Below the pieces are notes generated by a model. The model saw only the letters and a list, made by a program, of their open reading frames with translations. It ran no database searches and was not told the origin of the DNA. A program made the translations under genes and the position numbers. A stretch of 40,521 bases of DNA. Source: a virus. The stretch covers positions 1 to 40,521 of IMG/VR virus record IMGVR_UViG_3300045922_000337; one strand, given 5' to 3'. How positions within the stretch are numbered: position 1 is the stretch's first letter; each line of letters opens with the position of its first letter. Shown piece after piece: positions 30,021 to 38,466 of this stretch.

Positions 30021-31659
30021 GGTTAAAAAGACCCGCCAAAAGCTCTACAAGTTTAAGCTCGAAGCAACCGCTTCCGAGATCAAAAAATACGAGCAATACA
30101 AAGACGATCCCAACGGCTTTGCCAATAAAGTCCTTGGGGTTCAGCTTGTGCCAAAAGCTGCCGAGATCATCGAATCCTTGGGACACCCTCCTTATCGCAC
30201 ACTTGTCCCGAGTTGTAATGCCTACGGCAAAACCTTTCTCGCTGCGGTCACGGTCCTCTGGTGGTTCTGCACTCGCTCTCCGTGCATGATCCTGACCACG
30301 GCCCCGAGTATGAAACAGGTTAAGGACAACCTGTGGAAAGAGATTCGCAGACTCGCTCGAAACGCTCGACTTAAGCTTCCTTTCTCTCCAAAAGCTTGTC
30401 GGATTGAACGTCGGGACGATGACTTTGCTTTCGGCGTCACGGCGAAAGACGACACTGGATTACAGGGTAAACACGGGCCGAACCAACTTTTTATTATCGA
30501 TGAAGCGACTGGTGTGGCCCCCTTGATTTGGGAAGCCATACTTTCGATGTGGCGTCCACCCGGTCACGCATGGCTCGCGATCCTCAATCCCACCAACACG
30601 AACAACCAAGCTTATTACGAGTACTCTCAGGCCGGTCGCAATCGCTCGTGGAAGGTGATCCGCCTTGATGCCCGAGAGCACCCCAACGTCCTTGCTGGAC
30701 TCCGAGGTGAAGAACCACCCGTTCCCGATGCCGTTCGCTTAGAGCAATTTGAGACCCAACTGATTGGCTATTCGCAACTGGTGGGGGGATCGCCCCTATC
30801 CAGTGACGTGCAATGGCCTCCCGAATGGGCAACGGATTACATTGCTCGAACGGGAAAGAAACCCCAGTGGTATCGGCCTGGCCCCCTTGCTGAAGCTCGG
30901 CTCTTAGGCCGATACCCATCACAAGGAATTAGGTCGGTTTGGAGCGACGGGGATTGGATCGCAGCGACCCGAGTGGGACTTGATCCTCTCAAGTTTGAAA
31001 TCGGGGTGATCCCTGAATTAGGGGTAGACGTTGCTCGTGAAGGGGATGATAACACGGCTCTGCACTCTCGGTGTGGGTGTATATCGCTGTCGCACGAAGA
31101 GGTGAACGGTTGGCGTGGAGATGAGGTCATTGGGGCGGTCATTCAATCCTGTCGATTCTTGGCTTATTGGTTTAACAGTGCCGAATGGAATCAACAGTCG
31201 TTTCGACGGGGAGATTTTCGTGCCATTGATGAATACCAGATCCCCATCAAGATTGACTCCACAGGGATGGGAGGAACCCTCGGAGATATACTCCGGTCGA
31301 TGGGGTATCGAGCGGTGGACATCGATGCCAGCACTCTACCCAATGACCCGAAGAATTATCCTCGACGTCGGCATGAACTCTGGTTCTCGGTGGTGATGAT
31401 GGCGAGGATGAATCTTCTCGACCTTTCGCGATTAGATGAGGAAGACCTTGAACAGCTTCGGATTCAGGCAATGGCCCCGACCTACGAACTAGATCATTTG
31501 GGCCGTCGAAAGGTCTGCGAGAAGAAAATAACCAAGAAACTGATTGGTCGATCCCCCGATGGGATGGACGCCCTGAACCTAGCTTATGCCGAAACATTCA
31601 CGGATGAGATTCCCGAAATTGCATTCACGAGGGGAAACCCGTTAGGGGAAGAGAGGTGA
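29995..31659 (+). CDS. terL: Terminase large subunit
   Basis: A 554-residue packaging motor. The ATPase domain has a variant Walker A, PSCNAYGKT (72-80), and Walker B LFIIDE (165-170, with E170 catalytic). The RNase H-like nuclease shows GVDVAREGDD (343-352), IKIDSTGMG (418-426) and PDGMDAL (521-527), supplying the metal-binding aspartates D345, D421 and D525. It translocates DNA into the prohead through the portal and cuts the concatemer. The start overlaps terS. A strong inverted repeat lies 9 bp after the stop. Confidence 0.9.
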   Translation: MPVKNLLRKVKKTRQKLYKFKLEATASEIKKYEQYKDDPNGFANKVLGVQLVPKAAEIIESLGHPPYRTLVPSCNAYGKTFLAAVTVLWWFCTRSPCMILTTAPSMKQVKDNLWKEIRRLARNARLKLPFSPKACRIERRDDDFAFGVTAKDDTGLQGKHGPNQLFIIDEATGVAPLIWEAILSMWRPPGHAWLAILNPTNTNNQAYYEYSQAGRNRSWKVIRLDAREHPNVLAGLRGEEPPVPDAVRLEQFETQLIGYSQLVGGSPLSSDVQWPPEWATDYIARTGKKPQWYRPGPLAEARLLGRYPSQGIRSVWSDGDWIAATRVGLDPLKFEIGVIPELGVDVAREGDDNTALHSRCGCISLSHEEVNGWRGDEVIGAVIQSCRFLAYWFNSAEWNQQSFRRGDFRAIDEYQIPIKIDSTGMGGTLGDILRSMGYRAVDIDASTLPNDPKNYPRRRHELWFSVVMMARMNLLDLSRLDEEDLEQLRIQAMAPTYELDHLGRRKVCEKKITKKLIGRSPDGMDALNLAYAETFTDEIPEIAFTRGNPLGEER

Positions 31660-31668
31660 TTTACTGAC

Positions 31669-31705
31669 CGATACAAGCGATACAAAACTTGTATCGCTTG
31701 TATCG
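31669..31705. repeat. 17-bp perfect inverted repeat after terL
   Basis: CGATACAAGCGATACAA (31669-31685) is exactly inverted at 31689-31705 around AAC. Each arm is itself a doubled CGATACAA. ACTGAC (31663-31668) and GTCAGT (31717-31722) are complementary outside it, asymmetrically spaced. No T tract follows, so this is more like a protein-binding or recombination site than a terminator. Confidence 0.8.
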
Positions 31706-31791
31706 AAGGGAAAACCGTCAGTGTGAATCCTAGAATCGCTGCGAGGATAATGAAAAGGGTCATCCCCAATCATACACCCTATTTCAGGCTT

Positions 31792-31833
31792 CCCCTTCCC
31801 GTTTGTTAGATTCGGTCTCAAGGGAGATCGAAA
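31792..31833 (+). promoter_or_regulatory. Phage promoter with ribosome-site leader
   Basis: CCCCTTCCC (31792-31800) precedes TTAGATTCGG (31806-31815). This variant has an untranslated leader with AAGGGAGA before the ATG at 31834, unlike the leaderless members of the family. Confidence 0.5.
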
Positions 31834-33072
31834 ATGGCCACACGCCGAATGATTGGAGCTGCGGGTCGAACTAAACAAGTGATGACCATCACGGTCGGCT
31901 CTGCGACTGTTGGGCATACCTTCACGATTACGATCAATTCCAAGTCGGTGACCTACACGGCGGTTACCGGTGATACCACAACAGACATCGCAACGGCTCT
32001 CGTGGCCCTTTGTGTGGCATCGAGTGACCCTGAATTTTACACAATGCTCTCGTGGAAATCGTCGGCTGCGGTTATCACAGTGACGGCTATCACAGCAGGG
32101 GAACCGTTCACGATTTCGCTGAGTGGTACAGGGACACTCACCCTTGCCACAACGACTGCGAATTCGAGCCCCGAAGATATTGCTAACCCCCTGAACTGGT
32201 CGGGTTCTACGTTGCCTGTCAACGGAGACACGGTCATCTTCCAATTCACCCCTGAATCGGCACGCTGGAATCTCGAATCGGCGCTCAGTGCAGTTGCACT
32301 CGCCAACCTTTCGGTGCTGGATTACCCTGCTCGAATCGGCAATGACCTAATCCTGCCTTCGGGGATCCGTGAATATCGAGGAACCGAACTCACCCTCGCC
32401 GGTTGCACAATTCTCGATTTGAACCTTACTGATAACACGCCGGGACGATTTCGCTTCAATGTCGGCTCGGCAGCGTGCGCCCTGAATATCACAGGGCCCG
32501 GAAATGTCACGCCGGGTAACGTGGGTGTCGTTGTGTGGCGAGGAACGCACGCCAGCAACAACATCGTTAAGGTTACGGGTTGCTCTTTGGATGTGGCAAC
32601 CGACATATCCCACACGGCTTCGATAGATGCTCTCTCGGTCGAAAATGGGGCGATCCGATTAGGAGCGGGTGTGACTAAATCTTCGACGACGGCGGTATTA
32701 CTGAATAGCACGTTGATAACATTCTCGAACTTTGCCAATCTCACTTTGGATCGAGGATCGACAGCGATCTATCAAGAAGCCACAACGGGAACTCTGATCA
32801 CGCTTCGTGGGGAATCTACCCTCATTTGGGCATCGTCGGGTAACGTGACTTCGCTTGTGATTGGACCGAATTGCACGGTAGACTTCTCGCAGGCCATCGG
32901 GCCGATTACGATTACGAACGTCGAATTCCGTGCGGCAAACGGTGCTCGTTGGCGTGATCCAAACGGACGGGTCACGGTCACTAACGGAATGAAGTTCAAT
33001 CAGTGTGGCCCTCGCGATCTCGCAGAATTGGACGTGGGTCGGCACCTAACTTTTACCACTTCGGCTTATTAA
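31834..33072 (+). CDS. Beta-rich structural protein
   Basis: A 412-residue protein with almost no predicted helix. Residues about 15-120 are a Thr/Val-rich domain (VGHTFTITINSKSVTYTA, then TTTDIATALVALC) found in phage tail and fibre proteins that bind sugars or other subunits. The remainder has short repeated strands (LTLAGCTILDLNL; ENGAIRLGAGVTKSSTT), consistent with a right-handed beta-helix, as in tailspikes. It lies between terL and the head genes, which is unusual for a tailspike, so head fibre or decoration is also possible. It has its own promoter. Confidence 0.55.
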   Translation: MATRRMIGAAGRTKQVMTITVGSATVGHTFTITINSKSVTYTAVTGDTTTDIATALVALCVASSDPEFYTMLSWKSSAAVITVTAITAGEPFTISLSGTGTLTLATTTANSSPEDIANPLNWSGSTLPVNGDTVIFQFTPESARWNLESALSAVALANLSVLDYPARIGNDLILPSGIREYRGTELTLAGCTILDLNLTDNTPGRFRFNVGSAACALNITGPGNVTPGNVGVVVWRGTHASNNIVKVTGCSLDVATDISHTASIDALSVENGAIRLGAGVTKSSTTAVLLNSTLITFSNFANLTLDRGSTAIYQEATTGTLITLRGESTLIWASSGNVTSLVIGPNCTVDFSQAIGPITITNVEFRAANGARWRDPNGRVTVTNGMKFNQCGPRDLAELDVGRHLTFTTSAY

Positions 33073-33074
33073 CC

Positions 33075-33338
33075 ATGAAAACACGCGCAGAACACCTTCT
33101 CGAAACGGACTGGGTTCTGGTTCAATCCACGACTATCGCTCGCTATCGGGTGGACGATATTGGGGATGCGAACTCGGCAGACCTCGTGATTCAGTTCAAA
33201 AGTAAAGACAATCCTATGTACGTTTACTACCGCGTCCCTTTGAGCATGATCTCAGTATTTGCGAATGCCCAAAGTAAAGGAAAATGGTTAGATGCCCACT
33301 TGAAAAAGACCAAGTGGCCTTGTGACAAAATCGCGTAA
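33075..33338 (+). CDS. KTSC-domain protein
   Basis: The start is set at 33075, just after the preceding stop; an in-frame ATG at 33003 lies inside that gene. The 87-residue product resembles the KTSC domain (PF13619), a small domain of unknown function: DLVIQFKSKDNPMYVYYRVP, then SMISVFANAQSKGKWLDAHL. It is followed by a terminator, so it closes the terS-terL transcript or that of the beta-rich protein. Confidence 0.65.
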   Translation: MKTRAEHLLETDWVLVQSTTIARYRVDDIGDANSADLVIQFKSKDNPMYVYYRVPLSMISVFANAQSKGKWLDAHLKKTKWPCDKIA

Positions 33339-33340
33339 AT

Positions 33341-33361
33341 CCCCGTTGCCCGACGGGGTTT
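33341..33361 (+). terminator. Rho-independent terminator
   Basis: CCCCGT (33341-33346) and ACGGGG (33353-33358) form a 6-bp stem with a 6-nt loop, then TTT. It is preceded by AAAT and overlaps the C-rich box of the promoter for the gene at 33376, so termination and re-initiation are packed into 40 bp. Confidence 0.7.
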
Positions 33362-33378
33362 GCTAATTTCGGGGCATG
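33341..33378 (+). promoter_or_regulatory. Leaderless phage promoter for head genes
   Basis: CTAATTT (33363-33369) followed by CGGGGC and the ATG at 33376 is the third exact copy of the -10/CGGGGC/ATG arrangement. Here the C-rich element is the terminator stem just upstream. Confidence 0.6.
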
Positions 33379-34818
33379 GTTCCCGATAACTGCTACAAAG
33401 CGACACTCGTTCCCATTGGTACGTATCACTCGCCCCAAGGAAAGGTGGTTGTCACTCCCAAGCGAGTGAAGCATTGGGTCGAGTCATTCAACAAGCTCAA
33501 ACAAGACGGAATTCACTTCCCGACCCCGTGGGGTCACCAAATCGCAGCTATCCCTGCTGATAATCACGAAGCTCGCAAGCAAGCGTATGCCCAGTGGAAC
33601 GCCGGTTATATCGAAAAGCTCGAACAAGACCCGGAAACCGGCGGACTGGTGGCTTACCAAACGATCCCACCCGGTTACGAGCTCGACAAGAATGGCGATC
33701 TCATCAACAAGACCACAAGCACACGGATTCGAGAACTGAGTGCGGCAATCGGCAACTGGCAAGATGGTCGAGGACGATGGCACAAAGACATCATCCTCCA
33801 TTCGGCTCTTGTTCCCTTTCCCGTAGTCGGTGGTCAAAAGGGGTTCTCCCCTGCGACTCTGGCAACGGATAGCACACAGCTTTTAACTCTTTCGACTGAC
33901 AACGCCCAAGTTCTATTTACCTTCGCAACTAAGATTGGAGGCTTTTCGATGGCCACTGAAGATGATGACAAAAAAAAGAAAGGGCCTCCATTTCCTTCGC
34001 AATTCCAAGATGACGACGGGGACGACGGAGATGGGGACGAAGGTGTTGATGATGCCGAGATTGATCCTGAGCTAGAAGAGCTTACGGTCAACCCGACAGA
34101 TGACGAGCCGACCGTTACGCCTGATGAAACCCCAGAACCTCCGTTGAGTCAGACCATCGACCAGAGCAACAAGCTCATCGCTATCTTGCGGTCGATGGGA
34201 TTAAACCTCCAAGACGACACCAACGAAAAGAACCTCTTGGATCGCTTGCTCACGGGATTCTCGATTCTGCATCATCAGGGGATCACGCTCACTCCAAGGT
34301 CTTCGGGCCCAGACGACACCACAGCCAAGATCGACACCACAGCCAAGATCGACACCAGCATCCCTGATGGGGCCACGCCCGGCCAACCGGGAATGGGTTC
34401 GGTGATGATGTCCACCCTCACGGGTAAACCGATCCAGTTGCAGAGTGAATCATCTCGCATGGCCCACAAGCTTGGCGAGGACTGCCGCAAAAAGCTCAAA
34501 GCTAAATGGAAGAAGCTCCGCCGACGTGGAATCCTTCCTCAATCCGTGGTGGAAGCAGAATGCATGCTTCTCGATCAAGCTAATCTCAGTTTCGATCCCG
34601 AGAGCTTAGTTGTTGCTTGCCCCGAGGGGGAACGACGATTGGAGTTTGCTCAAGAGATCGCCAAGCATGTGATTAAGTCTGGCTTGATGAGCTCGCTCGC
34701 CACCAGCATCACGAATCCCGTGACGCTCAGTAGCGATGAGAAGAAGGAAGTCGAAGCGATTGCCGAGGCCACTTTGGTTTACGAGCGGGTCACTGGAAAG
34801 AAAATCAAAGCCCAATAA
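33376..34818 (+). CDS. Prohead protease fused to scaffold
   Basis: A 480-residue protein. The N-terminal 175 residues resemble the capsid protease of Mu-like phages (gpI type): VTPKRVKHWVESFNKLK, a TPWGHQ segment with a possible catalytic His, and ILHSALVPFPVVGGQKGF. The rest is scaffold-like: an acidic, disordered middle (about 200-270), a short TAKID repeat, and a helical basic C-terminus (DCRKKLKAKWKKLRRRG) of the kind that binds the capsid protein. In Mu and lambda the scaffold is also made separately from an internal start; here M192 has GGAGG 7 nt upstream. The active-site residues cannot be assigned with certainty. Confidence 0.65.
   Translation: MVPDNCYKATLVPIGTYHSPQGKVVVTPKRVKHWVESFNKLKQDGIHFPTPWGHQIAAIPADNHEARKQAYAQWNAGYIEKLEQDPETGGLVAYQTIPPGYELDKNGDLINKTTSTRIRELSAAIGNWQDGRGRWHKDIILHSALVPFPVVGGQKGFSPATLATDSTQLLTLSTDNAQVLFTFATKIGGFSMATEDDDKKKKGPPFPSQFQDDDGDDGDGDEGVDDAEIDPELEELTVNPTDDEPTVTPDETPEPPLSQTIDQSNKLIAILRSMGLNLQDDTNEKNLLDRLLTGFSILHHQGITLTPRSSGPDDTTAKIDTTAKIDTSIPDGATPGQPGMGSVMMSTLTGKPIQLQSESSRMAHKLGEDCRKKLKAKWKKLRRRGILPQSVVEAECMLLDQANLSFDPESLVVACPEGERRLEFAQEIAKHVIKSGLMSSLATSITNPVTLSSDEKKEVEAIAEATLVYERVTGKKIKAQ
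33949..34818 (+). CDS. Nested scaffold from internal start
   Basis: An in-frame ATG at 33949 follows GGAGG (33937-33941) at 7-nt spacing and would give a 289-residue product starting MATEDDDKKKKG. It coincides with the junction between the protease-like and acidic scaffold parts. This mirrors lambda Nu3 within C. The evidence is the ribosome site and the domain boundary only. Confidence 0.55.
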   Translation: MATEDDDKKKKGPPFPSQFQDDDGDDGDGDEGVDDAEIDPELEELTVNPTDDEPTVTPDETPEPPLSQTIDQSNKLIAILRSMGLNLQDDTNEKNLLDRLLTGFSILHHQGITLTPRSSGPDDTTAKIDTTAKIDTSIPDGATPGQPGMGSVMMSTLTGKPIQLQSESSRMAHKLGEDCRKKLKAKWKKLRRRGILPQSVVEAECMLLDQANLSFDPESLVVACPEGERRLEFAQEIAKHVIKSGLMSSLATSITNPVTLSSDEKKEVEAIAEATLVYERVTGKKIKAQ

Positions 34819-34835
34819 CGCATAAAACCCTTCGC

Positions 34836-34873
34836 CCCACTGAGTTTGTTATCAACAGGTAAGGAGATAAAGA
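34836..34873 (+). promoter_or_regulatory. Phage promoter with ribosome-site leader
   Basis: CCCCAC (34835-34840) then GTTATCAAC (34848-34856) resembles the family at the same spacing. AAGGAGA (34861-34867) then gives a Shine-Dalgarno leader for the ATG at 34874. Confidence 0.5.
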
Positions 34874-35590
34874 ATGCCACCTATTGGACCTATCGTTGTT
34901 GGCTTACCCGGTCTACGGGAAGCTAAAACCGCTTCTTACCGAGTTGTATTCCTCTCGGCCGAAAAAGCACACTTGCCCGGTGGGCGCTATCTCGATGGCA
35001 CAAAATCCCGAGACACGAGCAACTCTGGGGATACGGATCGATTGCAAGCCGGAACGATCATCGGGAAGCTTACCGCTTCTCCGAATGATTACGCGAACTC
35101 GATCATCGGGTTAACCACTGTTGCTCTGACGACCGTCGCCACGACGCTTCAGACGACCCCAGCGGTGGCCCTCGAAATCGTTCGTCGGATCGGGACCTCG
35201 GGAACCCTGAAACTTATTGGCCCACCCACCGCTGGGGGAACCGTGGCTATCACCACAGTCACGTTCTCGGCGGTGAATACCTCGACAGGGGCTATCACCA
35301 TCACGGCAACGGGTGTGGCCCACGTGATAAATTCGATCATCGCTCCCACCGATGGCTCGGAAACTCCGGTTACGTTCATCTCGGATGTGGATGGGGATTC
35401 TGTGATCGTGACCGATTCCGATGGATCGTCGCTCTCTCGTGTGGAATTGCCGAAGTTCCCGATTGGTGGAGTGGTGATCTCCAGTCAGTTGATCTTCTAT
35501 TCGAGCTTAGATAGCTCGCTGAAGACATGGCTCAAGCAACAACTCAGCACGGCGTTAGGGCCGAAGTTTGTCTTCGACGACAACGTGTAA
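34874..35590 (+). CDS. Head decoration-like protein
   Basis: A 238-residue beta-rich protein directly upstream of the capsid gene, where lambda-type phages carry the decoration protein gpD. The N-terminus contains HLPGGRYLDGTKSRD, the middle is an Ig-like Thr/Val/Ile-rich repeat (ATGVAHVINSIIAPTDGSET), and the C-terminus has VISSQLIFYSSLDSSLKTWL. It is about twice the length of gpD, so an added surface domain is possible. AAGGAGA gives a strong ribosome site, in keeping with high expression. A terminator follows. Confidence 0.55.
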   Translation: MPPIGPIVVGLPGLREAKTASYRVVFLSAEKAHLPGGRYLDGTKSRDTSNSGDTDRLQAGTIIGKLTASPNDYANSIIGLTTVALTTVATTLQTTPAVALEIVRRIGTSGTLKLIGPPTAGGTVAITTVTFSAVNTSTGAITITATGVAHVINSIIAPTDGSETPVTFISDVDGDSVIVTDSDGSSLSRVELPKFPIGGVVISSQLIFYSSLDSSLKTWLKQQLSTALGPKFVFDDNV

Positions 35591-35609
35591 TCGAAGGTTA
35601 AGCAAAAGG

Positions 35610-35666
35610 AAAGGCTAGGCTCGCTACCGAAAAGGGGTTTTACTTCGACCCCCTGCCTTTTCTTTT
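35610..35666 (+). terminator. Terminator between decoration and capsid genes
   Basis: An inner stem GGGGT/ACCCC (35634-35638 with 35648-35652) and an outer AAAGGC/GCCTTT (35610-35615 with 35655-35660) lead into TTTTCTTTT. It probably sets expression levels of the capsid transcript relative to upstream genes. Confidence 0.65.
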
Positions 35667-35718
35667 AACGAAGTATTGCTGGTGAAGTAACAGCGACATC
35701 CCGCTTGGGGTTTCTCAA

Positions 35719-36810
35719 ATGGCAAAATCAGTCAGAGACTTGTTAGGTTGGACATCCCTCTGCGGGATCATCAAAGCCACAACGGATGGCATTCCATTCG
35801 TTCTCCCAGAAGGCTTCCGAAAATCGGTTGGTAAAACCATCGGGGATACGGGTCGATACACCGAGACTCGTGGGACTCGTACCGTCGCTCGGTTGAACCA
35901 GTACGGTGCAGGATCGAAGCAAACGGCGAAGAAGCAGATCGCTATTCGGGATGTGAAGTTACTCCACTCCCTTGAATCGATCCAACTCGATCCGCTCGTG
36001 TTGCAAGCTCTTCGCAACTACGACAACTACGATCTCCAAGATCGCGGCAAAGACGAAGTGATCCGTCAAGTTGATGGGTTTAAGACTCGTTTCGATAACC
36101 TGCGCACCGCAACTTCGACGCTGGCACTTGCTAAGGGCCACATCTGGACGGATAGCGATGGCAACGTGTTACCGAGCTCCTCGGGCGCGGTGAACGACTT
36201 CAGTTACAACATCCCCGCAGCAAACGTCGGGACAATCGCCACGGTAACTGGTGTTCCCGGTGACATGGCTGATCCGGCTACGAACATACCGAAGCAATTT
36301 CGGGCTCTGAAACAACTGGCAATCCAAACCAGTGGGTACAGACTGGGTTGTTGCTTGTATGGTCGAAACATCCCTGAGATGATCACCGACAACTCTTACA
36401 TCAAGGATTACGCCGCACGCGAACCCGTGCGACGTGAAGCGTACCTCAAAGAGGGTGATCTGACTCCCGAATACACCATCGAAGGGATCAAGTTCTACCC
36501 CGGCTACGAAGCGTTCTTCGAGGACAAGAACGGAGTGAACCAAAAGATCGTCGACGACAACGCCTTGATCTTCTTCCCCGATCCGAATCCTGATTGGTGG
36601 GACATTCTCGAAGGAACCTATGAAGTTCCCACGACCATGAATCCGTTCGCGGATGGGATCGCGGCACGGGAAGCCCTCAAACAGGTCTATGGGAAGTTCA
36701 GCTACGCGATGTATGGCTACGATCCGGTGGGGATCAATATGTACTCGGGAGATACCTTCTTCCCCTGTATCAAGGTTCCGGCTGCGGTCTTCCAGTTGAC
36801 CAGCTCGTAA
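35719..36810 (+). CDS. Major capsid protein
   Basis: A 363-residue protein of the lambda gpE capsid family (PF03864-like), which adopts the HK97 fold and forms the icosahedral shell. Support comes from length, position after protease/scaffold and decoration genes, and E-type C-terminal segments: QFRALKQLAIQTSGYRLGCC, LTPEYTIEGIKFYPGYEAFF, DDNALIFFPDPNPDWWDILE and EVPTTMNPF. The ATG has only a weak ribosome site, surprising for the most abundant virion protein. A 9-bp inverted repeat spans its stop codon. Confidence 0.85.
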   Translation: MAKSVRDLLGWTSLCGIIKATTDGIPFVLPEGFRKSVGKTIGDTGRYTETRGTRTVARLNQYGAGSKQTAKKQIAIRDVKLLHSLESIQLDPLVLQALRNYDNYDLQDRGKDEVIRQVDGFKTRFDNLRTATSTLALAKGHIWTDSDGNVLPSSSGAVNDFSYNIPAANVGTIATVTGVPGDMADPATNIPKQFRALKQLAIQTSGYRLGCCLYGRNIPEMITDNSYIKDYAAREPVRREAYLKEGDLTPEYTIEGIKFYPGYEAFFEDKNGVNQKIVDDNALIFFPDPNPDWWDILEGTYEVPTTMNPFADGIAAREALKQVYGKFSYAMYGYDPVGINMYSGDTFFPCIKVPAAVFQLTSS

Positions 36811-36841
36811 TCACCGGCGGTTGGAAATCATTCGAGCTGGT
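36799..36841 (+). repeat. Hairpin spanning the capsid gene stop
   Basis: ACCAGCTCG (36799-36807) is exactly complementary to 36833-36841, with a 25-nt loop. It overlaps the last codons and stop of the capsid gene and has no T tract. It may protect the capsid mRNA from 3' decay. Confidence 0.55.
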
Positions 36842-36893
36842 TGGGGAAGGTTTCTTTCTCACCGGTTCTTTTCTGTTACGAGGATTGTTTACC

Positions 36894-37379
36894 GTGAAGT
36901 TAAAACCATCTCAAGGACTCGAAGCAGCTCAAGCTCTTCCGGTTCCGACGAACGACACCCCAGTGAAGGAAGCTCATGCCGGGACACCACCACCCGAAAC
37001 ACAAGCCCACCCCGAAAAAGCTCCGCCCCCAGAAGGGAAAGAAAAGCCCAGCAAAGGGAAAGCGAAAACGAAAGTCAAAACGGTTGAAGTCAAGTATTCT
37101 GGGGTCGACACTTCGAATGGCACAATCACCGTCCCTGTTGCACGAAAGCCAGCTCGTACTTTTCAACATGGCGAGCAGGTGACTTACTTCACAGGTCACC
37201 TGACGACCGATGCTGCGATTCCATGTATCGCTTGGGTGCAATCGCAATCGCTGACAAACCCTGAACAGTGGTTTATCTGTTACTTCATCCCGGGGTCATC
37301 GAGCATCCACTGGAACACGGTGAGTGTGTGTGATCCCAAAGAACCCAAAGTCGGCTGTATCGCCCCTCGCAGTGAGTAA
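36894..37379 (+). CDS. Small virion-region protein with Lys/Pro linker
   Basis: The start is most likely the GTG at 36894 (GAGGA 9 nt upstream), or the TTG at 36885. The 161-residue product has a Pro/Lys-rich disordered first half (GKEKPSKGKAKTKVKT) and a beta-rich second half (FQHGEQVTYFTGHLTTDAA; WFICYFIPGSSSIHW). It lies between the capsid and connector genes. Possibly a minor head protein; no family is recognised. Confidence 0.5.
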   Translation: MKLKPSQGLEAAQALPVPTNDTPVKEAHAGTPPPETQAHPEKAPPPEGKEKPSKGKAKTKVKTVEVKYSGVDTSNGTITVPVARKPARTFQHGEQVTYFTGHLTTDAAIPCIAWVQSQSLTNPEQWFICYFIPGSSSIHWNTVSVCDPKEPKVGCIAPRSE

Positions 37380-37384
37380 TCCCC

Positions 37385-37912
37385 ATGCCTCCTCCGGCCC
37401 CCACATATCCGTTGACCGATGCTGATTCCATCAAGGATCTGCTTTCGGATTTGGGCTTGCAATACAAGCTCGATGATAACTCATCGGGTAGCGTCGATGT
37501 CGCTGAGGATCGAACAGATCGAGCGGTAGGCGTTGGTACTTCATGGGTGTTCAATCGCTTGGGTGGCCTTTATGATCCAGTCTCCATGCAATCGAATTGG
37601 AGTTGTTGGTATTGGGCCACACTCCAGGCGATTCATTGGTTGTGCATGCGTCGAATGCAAACACCCAGTTCTGTCCTCGAAGAGGAACTCAAGCGGTGCG
37701 ACGAAGAGATGCAAATGGTTCGCAATGGGGAACTGACTCTCGATATTCCGATGCGAGCGATCCTTGCTCCGGGGGTAGATAACTACCGAATCGATGGTCG
37801 ATTCTGGGAACGCCAGTTGCGAAGACAAGGAGCCTTGTCTGACAAGACACCCGTTCGTCACAAGGTCAATCGTGACGTTCTCTCGGATATTCTCGTGGAG
37901 CCCTTCTCGTGA
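37385..37912 (+). CDS. Head-tail connector protein (gp36/DUF1320-like)
   Basis: A 175-residue protein, first of the connector genes after the capsid. YPLTDADSIKDLLSDLG and the helix ATLQAIHWLCMRRMQTPSSV fit the helical adaptor type that docks on the portal (DUF1320, gp6 or gp15-like). The stop overlaps the next start as GTGA. The family call is tentative, based mainly on position and helix pattern. Confidence 0.5.
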   Translation: MPPPAPTYPLTDADSIKDLLSDLGLQYKLDDNSSGSVDVAEDRTDRAVGVGTSWVFNRLGGLYDPVSMQSNWSCWYWATLQAIHWLCMRRMQTPSSVLEEELKRCDEEMQMVRNGELTLDIPMRAILAPGVDNYRIDGRFWERQLRRQGALSDKTPVRHKVNRDVLSDILVEPFS

Positions 37913-38466
37913 GCCGACATGCACGCTCTGCCCTCCATCTCGCCGTTCGCGATGCCATTCGGACTTATTGCAGCTTCGACAATGGATTGTGCGAAGTGTG
38001 TCAGAATCCGGGTAAACCCCATCCGCGAGCCGGAAAGTGGTTCGCAGCGGTTTGTTCCGGAAGTCGCTCGTGGATTCACAATCAGTCTGTCGCGAATCTT
38101 ATCGGATGCAAAGTGGTGCTCACGATGCAAACGGGGGAAGCAGAGCAAGATCGGGTTGGTGCTTTCCAGCTCAACACCGTCACCGATGGTCTGTTCGACA
38201 AGATGGCCGATATTGCCAATGCCTTGATGCTGTACCGTTACAACGTGATTGCTTTGGCCAACAGCTATCTGGGTGCAAGTTTTGATGGGGGATCAGGAAA
38301 GACAGGCTTTGTGGAACCGCTAATCCCCAAACTGGAAGGGTCAGAGATCGCTTGCAATGCTGATTGGTTTGGCGGATCAGGGGCAGGGGTGTTTGGGTAT
38401 CGATTAGAGTTATCGCTTGAAGGGGCCAAGCTCTTGCAAGCATTAGGAGCTGAAGCAACATCATGA
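37909..38466 (+). CDS. Tail completion or head closure-like protein
   Basis: A 185-residue protein starting with GTG, overlapping the previous stop (GTGA). It has four or five cysteines in the first third (CSFDNGLCEVCQNPGKPHPR), perhaps a zinc site. A helical middle follows (FDKMADIANALMLYRYNVIA). The C-terminus, SLEGAKLLQALG, resembles minor tail or tail completion proteins. The order capsid, connector, this gene, tail tube candidate is the usual siphophage order. Confidence 0.45.
   Translation: MSRHARSALHLAVRDAIRTYCSFDNGLCEVCQNPGKPHPRAGKWFAAVCSGSRSWIHNQSVANLIGCKVVLTMQTGEAEQDRVGAFQLNTVTDGLFDKMADIANALMLYRYNVIALANSYLGASFDGGSGKTGFVEPLIPKLEGSEIACNADWFGGSGAGVFGYRLELSLEGAKLLQALGAEATS

Noticed and set aside
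31584-31769. Small hydrophobic ORF on the minus strand across the palindrome
   Set aside because: Most of it is antisense to terL or translates the inverted repeat; no promoter or ribosome site.
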